From an uncultured Lachnospiraceae bacterium (GTDB taxonomy: Bacteria; Bacillota_A; Clostridia; Lachnospirales; Lachnospiraceae), in assembly GCA_902795835.1 (NCBI GenBank), contig CADBNA010000157.1, positions 1 to 8,722 of the forward strand: a stretch of DNA of 8,722 nucleotides, written 5' to 3'. The position numbers were made by a program, and so were the translations under genes. Each line of letters starts with the position of its first letter. The stretch's first letter is position 1. This document shows positions 1 through 7,911 of this stretch, piece by piece. The notes below the pieces were generated by a model. The model searched no databases. It saw only the letters and a program-made list of their open reading frames with translations, and was not told the origin of the DNA.

Positions 1-156
1 GCCCGTCTGAAAGAAGAGGAACGCCAGAGGGCCGCAGAGGAGAAAAAGGCTGCGCAGGAGGCCGCCCGCCTGGAGAGAGAAGAAGAGCGCCAGAGGGCTG
101 CAGAAGAGAAGAAAGCTGCGCAGGAGGCCGCCCGTCTTGAGAGAGAAGAGGAGCGT
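1..156 (+). repeat. In-frame tandem repeat coding for a charged helix
   Basis: Copy 1 spans 1-63 (21 codons), copy 2 spans 64-129 (22 codons), and a third copy starts at 130 and keeps the pattern for about nine codons before diverging. Copies 1 and 2 encode almost the same peptide (ARL, acidic/basic core, ERQRAAEEKKAAQEA) and share most bases, including a silent-site match over the last dozen. Copy 2 has one extra codon near its start. More copies may lie to the left of the window. The encoded segment should be a single long charged helix or coiled coil linking the motor domain to the Gly-rich tail. Confidence 0.85.
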
Positions 157-333
157 GAGCGCGAGAGAAAGGCAAGGGTAGCCAAAAATGCCGCCAAATC
201 GGTGGCAGGCACAATCGGCCGTGAAGTCGGCAAGACACTGGGCGGCTCCATGGGACGGACCGGAAAGCTGCTGGGCGGCAATCTGGGCGCGACGCTGGGA
301 CGAGGAATTATGGATACATTATTCAAACGCTGA
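1..333 (+). CDS. HerA-like helicase (DUF853 type), C-terminal end only
   Basis: This is the 3' end of a gene entering from the left, read in frame 1 to a TGA at 331-333 (110 codons visible). The first ~60 residues are a highly charged helix rich in Glu, Arg, Lys, Ala and Gln, built from near-identical 21-22 residue units beginning ARL. After a KNAAKS linker comes a tail with Gly about every four residues (GTIGREVGKTLGG, GGNLGATLGRGIMDTLFKR). Such a Gly-periodic ending, closing on a hydrophobic LF plus basic residue, is characteristic of the HerA-like/DUF853 ATPases (E. coli YjgR type), where it follows the RecA-like motor and a charged linker. The ATPase domain, with Walker motifs, lies outside the window, so the family call rests on the tail alone. 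The role of this family is poorly known; DNA or protein translocation by a hexameric motor is inferred from HerA. A terminator follows 57 nt after the stop. Confidence 0.7.
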   Translation, partial: ARLKEEERQRAAEEKKAAQEAARLEREEERQRAAEEKKAAQEAARLEREEERERERKARVAKNAAKSVAGTIGREVGKTLGGSMGRTGKLLGGNLGATLGRGIMDTLFKR

Positions 334-390
334 ATCGCTTTGTGGAAATCCGCAGGCTGAAAAACTGACAGAAAATGACGCACACCATTA

Positions 391-429
391 AAAAGACCTC
401 TCGGAACAGGGATTTCTGAGAGGTCTTTT
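391..429 (+). terminator. Intrinsic terminator after the helicase gene
   Basis: A perfect 12-bp inverted repeat (AAAAGACCTCTC at 391-402 against GAGAGGTCTTTT at 418-429) extends inward through one G-U and three more pairs, giving a stem of about 16 bp (391-406/414-429) with a 7-nt loop. The A-run on the left arm and T-run on the right arm give a U-tract on either strand, so it could stop transcription from both directions. On the + strand it ends the helicase transcript. No convergent gene is seen on the - strand to its right, so the reverse role may be unused. Confidence 0.88.
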
Positions 430-502
430 ACTTTGCCAATACAGACCTGACTGGCACATATTTTGCTCATTTCATAATTGTTATGGAACATCAGTCAATG
501 AG

Positions 503-676
503 ATGCATGTAATGCCTGTAAAATTAACACAGGCCGACAGGATGGCTGACAAAACCATCCCGTTTAAGGAGATGGAGACTTCCGTGACAGCGCCGATGGA
601 TGGCGTGATAGATGAGGTGTGTGCGGAAACCGGAGGGACAGTGGAGGCAGGTGAACTGCTGCTGAAGCTGAAATAG
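503..676 (+). pseudogene. Relic of a biotinyl carrier domain (C-terminal part)
   Basis: Reading from ATG 503 (or ATG 512) to TAG 674-676 gives 57 or 54 codons. The last ~30 residues (METSVTAPMDGVIDEV, then ETGGTVEAGELLLKLK) match the second half of a biotinyl domain as found at the C-terminus of pyruvate carboxylase, oxaloacetate decarboxylase or acetyl-CoA carboxylase carriers: xAPMDGxI, G-TVEAG, LLxLK. The first half of the fold is not recognisable, and the biotin-attachment motif AMKM is replaced by FKEM, so the lysine is not in its normal place. I saw no SD before either ATG. The most economical reading is a truncated, decayed copy of a carrier gene. A short expressed protein of other function cannot be excluded. 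The upstream ~20 residues (MPVKLTQADRMADKTIP) are not recognised. It sits between a terminator and the alkyltransferase gene, with no carboxylase partner in view. Confidence 0.62.
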
Positions 677-696
677 AAAACAGCCGTGACGGATTC

Positions 697-726
697 TTGC
701 ACTTTTTGCTGATGCTGTGTTAAAAT
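697..726 (+). promoter_or_regulatory. Candidate promoter for the alkyltransferase gene
   Basis: TTGCAC (697-702) and TAAAAT (721-726) are separated by 18 nt, with an A/T-rich stretch after the -10. The -35 is a poor match to TTGACA and the -10 matches TATAAT at five of six bases. It lies about 50 nt upstream of the start at 775/778 and downstream of the terminator at 391-429, so the gene needs a promoter somewhere here. The remainder of 677-774 shows nothing else I can name. Confidence 0.35.
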
Positions 727-774
727 TCTTCTGTACACATTAGGCAGCGCTCCTTCCGATTTTGTAAGGGATTC

Positions 775-1146
775 ATGATGAGGCAGACGGAAAAGACAGA
801 CAAAGCAGTTACCGAAAACAGCTTTGAGCGGATTTATGCCATCGTCCGGCGGATTCCGCGGGGGTGCGTGGCGACTTACGGCCAGGTAGCTGCTCTGGCG
901 GGGAATAAGCGCTGGGCCCGTGTAGTCGGTTTTGCGCTGCATGTGAATCCGGATCCGGAAGGGATTCCCTGCTACCGGGTAGTCAACCGGGAAGGAAAAG
1001 TTTCCGACGCTTTTGCCTTTGGCGGCGTGAACAGACAGATCGCGCTGCTGGAAGCTGACGGCATACCCTGTGCGGATGGCATTGTCGACTTGAAGAAGTA
1101 TCAGTGGAAACAGACAGATTTCGACTATCTGGCGAATATGGACTGA
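775..1146 (+). CDS. MGMT-family alkyltransferase-like protein (single domain)
   Basis: The 123-residue protein matches the C-terminal DNA-binding domain of O6-alkylguanine-DNA alkyltransferases, which flip out alkylated guanine and move the alkyl group to a cysteine. Seen: FERIYAIVRRIPRGCVATYGQVA (17-39), with the Tyr35 that precedes base flipping; ARVVG (48-52), with the Arg49 'finger'; N58; IPCYRVVNREG (64-74), with the acceptor Cys66; FAFGG (80-84); and DLKKYQW (105-111). The N-terminal domain of full-length Ogt/Ada proteins is absent. Two triad positions differ from the classic Cys-His-Glu: the His after Cys is Tyr67, and by eye the Glu position after GG is Ile89. It is not a typical ATL protein either, since those have Trp in place of Cys. 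It could repair, sense or merely bind alkylated DNA. Two ATGs stand in tandem (775, 778); AAGGG at 766-770 is 4 nt from the first and 7 nt from the second, so 778 may be the true start. Confidence 0.9.
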   Translation: MMRQTEKTDKAVTENSFERIYAIVRRIPRGCVATYGQVAALAGNKRWARVVGFALHVNPDPEGIPCYRVVNREGKVSDAFAFGGVNRQIALLEADGIPCADGIVDLKKYQWKQTDFDYLANMD

Positions 1147-1171
1147 ATCCGGAAAACGATCACTTCCGGAT
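1147..1171 (+). terminator. Hairpin directly after the alkyltransferase stop
   Basis: ATCCGGAA (1147-1154) and TTCCGGAT (1164-1171) pair perfectly over 8 bp with a 9-nt loop, starting at the base after the TGA. There is no T-run after it (ATTCCCGTG), so it is a weak intrinsic terminator at best. It may instead protect the 3' end of the mRNA. If it does not terminate, the alkyltransferase transcript could run on into the ATPase operon. Confidence 0.45.
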
Positions 1172-1210
1172 ATTCCCGTGAAAACAGCGGTTAATGAACC
1201 GGGACGATAT

Positions 1211-1243
1211 TTGGTATAAAAATTGCTATACATACCATATATT
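1211..1243 (+). promoter_or_regulatory. AT-rich candidate promoter of the V-ATPase operon
   Basis: This stretch is much more AT-rich than its surroundings and lies about 80-110 nt before the first ATPase gene. The best element I see is an extended -10, TGCTATACA at 1224-1232 (TGn plus TATACA), without a convincing -35. TATAAA at 1215-1220 and TATATT at 1238-1243 are alternative -10 boxes, also without good partners. A short palindrome, GTATA (1214-1218) with TATAC (1227-1231), overlaps the extended -10 and could bind a regulator or be chance. The exact start of transcription cannot be fixed from sequence. Confidence 0.35.
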
Positions 1244-1305
1244 GTTTTGTCGTTCATGCAATAGTGAAAAGAATACCTGAAAACAGAAGCATACAGCAGC
1301 GGAGG

Positions 1306-1316
1306 AAGGTGGTGAT
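1306..1316 (+). promoter_or_regulatory. Extended ribosome binding site of the first ATPase gene
   Basis: AAGGTGGTGAT matches AAGGAGGTGAT, the complement of the 16S rRNA 3' end, at 10 of 11 bases. It ends 3 nt before ATG 1320. A second SD core, GGAGG at 1301-1305, lies just upstream. The length of the match supports ATG 1320 as the operon's first start. Confidence 0.7.
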
Positions 1317-1319
1317 TCT

Positions 1320-1631
1320 ATGATTGATGAGTCGATTCAGGCGGTAAAGGATGCGGAAGCAGCGGCTGATCAGCTCATTGCAGATGCTTACACACAGGCT
1401 GAAGGACTGGTCAGACAGGCACAGGCTGATGCAGAACAGAAACTGGAAGATGCAAAAGCGGAGGCAAAAAAGGAGGCTGACGCAAAACTGGCTGATGCAA
1501 AAGCAGAAGGTGATGCTCTTTTGCAAAAAGCACAGAATGAGCTGGAGAAAGAAAAGGAACTGCTGCGGTCGCTGGCGGAACCCAAAAGCAGCATTGCAGT
1601 CGACCGCGTGATTGAGGTCGTGATGCAGTAG
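1320..1631 (+). CDS. ntpF: V-type ATPase peripheral stalk subunit G/H (NtpF/AhaH type)
   Basis: The 103-residue protein is almost entirely one long amphipathic helix of Ala, Glu, Lys, Asp and Gln (about residues 5-85), ending in a short C-terminal segment (SSIAVDRVIEVVMQ). No membrane segment or signal peptide is seen. Length, composition and first position in the operon fit the subunit called NtpF in E. hirae and AhaH in archaea. It pairs with subunit E to form the right-handed coiled-coil stator stalks that hold the A3B3 head against rotation. The runs DAKAEAKKEADAKLADAKAEG repeat a similar unit, as expected for a coiled coil. Simple composition makes sequence identity weak evidence, so the call rests mainly on context: the gene starts the operon and ends 16 nt before subunit I. 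Note that 'ntpF' here is the stalk subunit, not the central-shaft subunit F. An ATP-synthase b-like helix protein is the alternative. Confidence 0.82.
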   Translation: MIDESIQAVKDAEAAADQLIADAYTQAEGLVRQAQADAEQKLEDAKAEAKKEADAKLADAKAEGDALLQKAQNELEKEKELLRSLAEPKSSIAVDRVIEVVMQ

Positions 1632-1647
1632 AAAGGCGGATGTTTGC

Positions 1648-4193
<2,546 letters not shown>

Positions 4194-4208
4194 TAAGAAG
4201 GAGTTGTT

Positions 4209-4799
4209 ATGGCAGGAATTGACAATATTACAAATGAAATCCTGCAGGACGCCCGGACACAGGCAGACGGTATCCTGGCGGAAGCCCGTCAGAAGGCTGA
4301 GGCCATCGTGGAAGAGGCTGTGAAGGAAGCCGCGGCCCGCAAAGCAGACGCAGAGGTCAGAGCCGATGCTGCTGTGGCGGAATACGGCAAGAGAATACTC
4401 TCCCAGATCGATATGCGGAAAAGGCAGGCGATTCTGGCAGGCAAGCAGGAGATTATTGCGGACATTATCGGCAAAGCCCAGGAAAAGCTGCAGCAGCTGG
4501 ATGACGCCCCCTGGCAGGATATGATCATGAAGCTTCTGCAGAAGGCTGTGCGGGCCGGGGATGGGGAGATCCTTTTCTCAGAGTCTGACAGAAAACGTGT
4601 TTCCGCGGATTTTGCCGGAATGATCAGTAAAGCGGCTTCCTCTGCGGGCGGTACGCTGAAGGTGTCGGATGAGACGGCGGATATTCGCGACGGTTTCATC
4701 CTGCGGTACGGCGGTATCGATGAAAACTGTTCGCTGAAGGCGTTGTTTGAGGAAAAGCAGGAGCAGCTGCAGGATGTGGTGCATCAGCTTCTGTGGTAA
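4209..4799 (+). CDS. ntpE: V-type ATPase peripheral stalk subunit E
   Basis: The 196-residue soluble protein is the second half of the peripheral stalk, pairing with the G/H-like helix and capping the A3B3 head from outside. Residues ~1-95 form a long charged helix (ILAEARQKAEAIVEEAVKEA; KRILSQIDMRKRQAILAGKQE). Residues ~100-196 form the compact head-binding domain, closing with the family signature IRDGFILRYGGIDENCSL followed by LFEEKQEQLQDVV. This length is normal for bacterial and archaeal E subunits (~185-205). The SD AGAAGGAG (4196-4203) overlaps the tandem stop of subunit K, and ATG 4209 follows 5 nt later. The N-terminal helix resembles that of the first gene in composition, as expected for two strands of one coiled coil. 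No truncation or frameshift is seen. Confidence 0.95.
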   Translation: MAGIDNITNEILQDARTQADGILAEARQKAEAIVEEAVKEAAARKADAEVRADAAVAEYGKRILSQIDMRKRQAILAGKQEIIADIIGKAQEKLQQLDDAPWQDMIMKLLQKAVRAGDGEILFSESDRKRVSADFAGMISKAASSAGGTLKVSDETADIRDGFILRYGGIDENCSLKALFEEKQEQLQDVVHQLLW

Positions 4800-4811
4800 A
4801 GGAGAGCGCAT

Positions 4812-5771
4812 ATGAGTGATATGGATTATGTATTTGCCGTAGCGCGCATCCGGGCCAAAGAAAAAAACCTGCTCTCTGATGCCGATTTCCGGCAGATGGC
4901 AGGCATGAAGAGCGTACCTGAGATTCTGACCTTCCTCTCTGACCGCGGCTGGGGAGATGGTACACAGACCCTGACAGCCGATGAAATGCTGGAGCAGGAG
5001 GAAGAGAAGACCAGAAAGATCCTGCATGAGATCCCGCTGGAGCCGGCGGTGGACGCGGTTCTGTCATATCCGCAGCTGTATCACAACCTGAAAGCCGGCA
5101 TCAAAGAGGTATGCACTTCCGATGAGCACACCGGTATTTTCTATGATATCAAAGGCTTCGAACCGGAAAAGGTGATCGATATCCTGCAGGACCGAAGGTT
5201 TCAGGCTCTTCCCGACCATATGAAGAATGTGGCTGAGAAGGCTATGGAGATCATGGTCAAAAACCGGGACGGACAGCGGTGTGACGTATGGGTGGACCGC
5301 GGCTGTCTGGAAGCGATCCGCCAGGCCGGCGAGCAGGCATCGGACGTTACCATACGGAATTACGCAAAATCCGTCGTGGCGGTTTCTGACATCAAAATAG
5401 CCGCCAGGGCCCAGCGGACGGGGAAAGACCTGAATTTCCTGCGGGAAGCGCTGGCCCCGAATGATTCGGTGGATCCGGCAGGACTGGCGCAGTCAGCATC
5501 CGCAGGAAGGGATTCCCTGCTGTCATTTCTGGACAATCACGGCTGGCAGGATGCCGCAGATGCCCTGCGGGAATCAGATTCCGCTTTTGAGCGCTGGAGT
5601 GAGACGCGCAAGCTCAAAGCTCTCAGCTCACAGAACGGAGACATCGACTCTCCGGGTCCGGTTGTTGCCTACTATCTGGCCCGTCAGAACGAGATCCGCA
5701 AGGCAAGAATCATTCTTACCGGCAAGGCCAATGGCTTTACGGAAGATGAAATTGCAGAAAGGGTAGGGTAA
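4812..5771 (+). CDS. ntpC: V-type ATPase central shaft subunit C (AC39/d type)
   Basis: The 319-residue soluble, mostly helical protein belongs to the vATP-synt_AC39 family. It is the funnel-shaped subunit that couples the D-F shaft to the top of the K ring. Family features are the N-terminal YVFAVARIRAKEKNLLS (about 6-22), the internal repetition of helical domains with small aromatic motifs (FYDIKGF, FLDNHGWQDAADAL), and the closing motif VAYYLARQNEIRKARIIL followed by GKANGF and EIAERVG. The last corresponds to the P..aYylaRe.Ei..vriil.gK pattern of the family. Length is near the usual 320-350. SD AAAGGAGA (about 4798-4805) is 6-7 nt before ATG 4812; ATG 4821 (Met4) is less well placed. 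It starts 12 nt after subunit E and ends 5 nt before subunit F, so it is firmly inside the operon. Confidence 0.95.
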   Translation: MSDMDYVFAVARIRAKEKNLLSDADFRQMAGMKSVPEILTFLSDRGWGDGTQTLTADEMLEQEEEKTRKILHEIPLEPAVDAVLSYPQLYHNLKAGIKEVCTSDEHTGIFYDIKGFEPEKVIDILQDRRFQALPDHMKNVAEKAMEIMVKNRDGQRCDVWVDRGCLEAIRQAGEQASDVTIRNYAKSVVAVSDIKIAARAQRTGKDLNFLREALAPNDSVDPAGLAQSASAGRDSLLSFLDNHGWQDAADALRESDSAFERWSETRKLKALSSQNGDIDSPGPVVAYYLARQNEIRKARIILTGKANGFTEDEIAERVG

Positions 5772-5776
5772 AGGCC

Positions 5777-6094
5777 ATGTTGAATATAGCAGTCATGGGT
5801 GATTATGACAGTATCTATGGCTTTGCCACCCTGGGACTGACTGTGTTTCCCACCGGTGACGACCCGGAGGAGGCCGCGAGGATACTCCGGTCTCTGGCTG
5901 AGGGAAGCTATGGAATCATCTACATAACCGAGAAGCTGGCAGCAGTACTGGAAAAGGAAATCGCCAGGTACAGAGAGCGCATGCTTCCGGCGATTATCCT
6001 GATACCGGGCGCATCCGGCAATACGGGAAAGGGAATAGATTCTGTCAAAAAGTCTGTAGAACAGGCTGTAGGATCAGACATCCTGTTTTCATAA
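5777..6094 (+). CDS. ntpG: V-type ATPase central shaft subunit F (NtpG in E. hirae)
   Basis: The 105-residue protein has the small alpha/beta fold of subunit F, which binds subunit D in the rotating shaft. Signatures are MLNIAVMGDYDSIYGFATLG (1-20), with the GD..S..GF motif; GSYGIIYITEKLA (~53-65); LPAIILIPGASGNTGKG (~79-95), with the PaIi-IPg loop; and the ending VEQAVGSDILF. Length is typical (~100-110). The start at 5777 is only 5 nt after the subunit C stop. AAAGG at 5770-5774 leaves just 2 nt to ATG, and AGGG at 5765-5768 leaves 8 nt, so the ribosome site is weak and translation probably depends on coupling to subunit C. The E. hirae name NtpG is used in the symbol field; many annotations write ntpF for this subunit. 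The last codons contribute to the hairpins at the F-A junction. Confidence 0.94.
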   Translation: MLNIAVMGDYDSIYGFATLGLTVFPTGDDPEEAARILRSLAEGSYGIIYITEKLAAVLEKEIARYRERMLPAIILIPGASGNTGKGIDSVKKSVEQAVGSDILFS

Positions 6095-6105
6095 CATATC
6101 TGATC
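6070..6105 (+). other. Alternative hairpins across the F-A junction
   Basis: Two structures share bases here. A small hairpin pairs AGGAT (6070-6074) with ATCCT (6080-6084) and is followed by GTTTTC. A larger one pairs GATCAGA (6072-6078) with TCTGATC (6099-6105) across a 20-nt loop that holds the subunit F stop codon. They cannot form together. They occupy the only sizeable gap in the operon (44 nt, 6095-6138), just before subunit A. Stems of 5 and 7 bp are within what chance can give, so a partial terminator, an RNA processing site or nothing at all remain possible. Confidence 0.3.
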
Positions 6106-6138
6106 TCTTCACAGTGACCGTTTGGAAAGGAAGAGCAC

Positions 6139-7905
6139 ATGAGCAGAGGTATTATAAAAAAAGTAGCCGGTCCGCTGGTCATTGCTGAGGGTATGCGCGA
6201 TGCCAATATGTATGATGTCGTGCGTGTCAGCAGCCAGCGTCTGATTGGTGAGATCATTGAGATGCACGGAGACGAAGCATCCATACAGGTCTATGAGGAA
6301 ACGCAGGGCCTTGGCCCCGGCGAGCCTGTCGAGTCCATGGATGTGCCGCTTTCCGTAGAACTTGGCCCCGGCCTGATCAGCGCCATCTATGACGGCATTC
6401 AGCGCCCGCTGAACAAGATCATGGAAAAGACCGGCAGCAACAACCTGGACCGCGGCGTCGAGGTTCCCGCTCTGGACCGCAGCGCGATCTGGGAGTTTGT
6501 TCCGAAAGCAGCCGTCGGCGAAGAGGTGGAAGCCGGCGACATCCTGGGAACCGTTCAGGAGACCAGTGTCGTTGAACAGAGAATCATGGTTCCCTACGGC
6601 GTAAAGGGAACCGTCAAAGAGATCCGCGGCGGCTCCTTCACCGTCGAAGACACCATTGCCGTCATTACGACGGAAAAGGGAGATGTGGAGCTGCCGATGA
6701 TGCAGCGCTGGCCTGTCCGCCGTGAGCGGCCTTATGCCAGAAAACTGCCGCCGGAGATGCCGCTGATCACCGGACAGCGTGTCATCGACGCTTTCTTCCC
6801 TATCGCCAAAGGCGGTGTGGCTGCAATCCCCGGACCGTTCGGCTCTGGAAAGACGGTCACCCAGCACCAGCTGGCCAAGTGGGCAGAGGCAGATATTGTC
6901 GTCTATATCGGCTGCGGAGAGCGCGGCAATGAGATGACGGACGTTCTGAACGAGTTCCCGGAGCTGAAGGATCCGCGCACCGGCGAATCCCTGATGCAGA
7001 GAACCGTGCTGATCGCCAACACCTCCGATATGCCGGTGGCAGCCCGTGAGGCGTCCATCTATACCGGCATCACGATTGCGGAGTATTTCCGCGACATGGG
7101 CTACTCTGTGGCTCTGATGGCCGACTCCACATCCCGCTGGGCCGAGGCTCTCCGTGAGATGTCCGGACGCCTGGAAGAAATGCCCGGTGAAGAAGGTTAT
7201 CCCGCATACCTGGGCTCCCGTCTGGCGCAGTTCTATGAGCGCGCCGGCCATGTTGTCGCCCTGGGCAAAGACGGAAGAGAAGGCCAGCTGTCCGCCATCG
7301 GCGCCGTGTCGCCTCCCGGCGGAGATATTTCCGAGCCGGTTTCCCAGGCAACGCTTCGGATTGTCAAGGTGTTCTGGGGACTGGATGCGTCTCTGGCCTA
7401 TCAGAGACATTTCCCGGCGATCAACTGGCTGACGTCCTACAGCCTGTACCTGGATACCATGGGCCCCTGGTTCGATGCCAATGTAAATGAAGACTGGATG
7501 GGTACCCGTCAGCATCTGATGAGTCTGCTGCAGGAAGAGGCCTCCCTCAATGAGATCGTGAAAATGGTCGGTATGGATGCCCTCTCCCCGCAGGACCGCC
7601 TGAAGATGGAGGCTGCCAGATCCATCCGTGAGGATTTCCTTCACCAGAATTCCTTTGATGAGATCGATACGTACACGTCCCTTAAGAAGCAGTACTACAT
7701 GATGCAGCTGGTGTATGCGTTCTACAAGGTTGGCTCAGAGGCGCTGAAGGAAGGCGCAAATATCAACGATCTGGTGAAGATGGAAGTACGTGAGCGGATC
7801 GGCCGTTTCAAATATACCAAAGAAGCCGACATCGATGCAGAATTCGAAAAGGTAAAACTGGAACTGGCGAAAGAAGTAGCGCCTCTTCCGGGAAAGGAGG
7901 ACTGA
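6139..7905 (+). CDS. ntpA: V-type ATPase catalytic subunit A
   Basis: The 588-residue protein is the nucleotide-hydrolysing subunit of the A3B3 head. From the N-terminus: a beta-barrel start ([13 protein letters not shown]), the 'bulge' insertion typical of A subunits (about 110-185, with [11 protein letters not shown] and [11 protein letters not shown]), then the RecA-like ATPase domain. Motifs seen are the P-loop GPFGSGKT (232-239; Lys238, Thr239), [10 protein letters not shown] (258-267) with catalytic Glu261 and Arg262, Walker [12 protein letters not shown] (324-334) with Asp329, and [22 protein letters not shown] with the conserved LGSRL. The helical C-terminal domain follows. Length matches the family (~580-595). 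No intein or frameshift is present. SD AAAGGA (6126-6131) precedes ATG 6139 by 7 nt. Codon use is more strongly biased (GGC, GCC, CTG, ATC) than in the alkyltransferase gene, in keeping with high expression. Its 3' end contains the SD of subunit B. Confidence 0.98.
   Translation: MSRGIIKKVAGPLVIAEGMRDANMYDVVRVSSQRLIGEIIEMHGDEASIQVYEETQGLGPGEPVESMDVPLSVELGPGLISAIYDGIQRPLNKIMEKTGSNNLDRGVEVPALDRSAIWEFVPKAAVGEEVEAGDILGTVQETSVVEQRIMVPYGVKGTVKEIRGGSFTVEDTIAVITTEKGDVELPMMQRWPVRRERPYARKLPPEMPLITGQRVIDAFFPIAKGGVAAIPGPFGSGKTVTQHQLAKWAEADIVVYIGCGERGNEMTDVLNEFPELKDPRTGESLMQRTVLIANTSDMPVAAREASIYTGITIAEYFRDMGYSVALMADSTSRWAEALREMSGRLEEMPGEEGYPAYLGSRLAQFYERAGHVVALGKDGREGQLSAIGAVSPPGGDISEPVSQATLRIVKVFWGLDASLAYQRHFPAINWLTSYSLYLDTMGPWFDANVNEDWMGTRQHLMSLLQEEASLNEIVKMVGMDALSPQDRLKMEAARSIREDFLHQNSFDEIDTYTSLKKQYYMMQLVYAFYKVGSEALKEGANINDLVKMEVRERIGRFKYTKEADIDAEFEKVKLELAKEVAPLPGKED
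7893..7900 (+). promoter_or_regulatory. Ribosome binding site of subunit B, inside ntpA
   Basis: AAAGGAGG lies in the last codons of subunit A, 11 nt before ATG 7912. It fixes the start of the subunit B gene, for which no other in-frame start is close by, and suggests that A and B are translated in step, as suits their 3:3 ratio. Confidence 0.75.
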
Positions 7906-7911
7906 CGGGCT

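Noticed and set aside
1..156. Possible CRISPR array suggested by the regular repeats
   Set aside because: The units are contiguous without spacers, in frame, and code for a charged helix inside a gene.
188..391. 67-codon + strand frame in the second frame of the helicase tail
   Set aside because: Frame 1 shows the family's Gly-periodic ending. The alternative frame is Trp/Ala-rich and runs into the terminator stem.
430..502. Search for a promoter or small gene just after the terminator
   Set aside because: CATAAT at 473-478 resembles a -10 box, but no -35 lies at a workable distance, and no SD precedes ATG 503 or 512.
481..1257. 258-codon open frame on the - strand over the alkyltransferase gene
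   Set aside because: The + strand frame has clear family motifs and an SD. The antisense product is low-complexity, Ser/Pro-rich near its end and unlike any family I know.
1179..1286. Nine-base direct repeat TGAAAACAG at 1179-1187 and 1278-1286 flanking the operon promoter
   Set aside because: It is short, A-rich and likely by chance in such DNA. No mobile element or attachment site structure accompanies it.
6109..7644. 511-codon open frame on the - strand opposite subunit A
   Set aside because: It lies entirely over a certain catalytic-subunit gene. Its protein is rich in His, Gly, Arg and Gln with no recognisable domain, as expected from the antisense reading of GC-biased codons.
6139..7905. 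Possible intein in the catalytic subunit, as in some archaeal and yeast A subunits
   Set aside because: The P-loop region is continuous and the protein has the normal length of ~588 residues.
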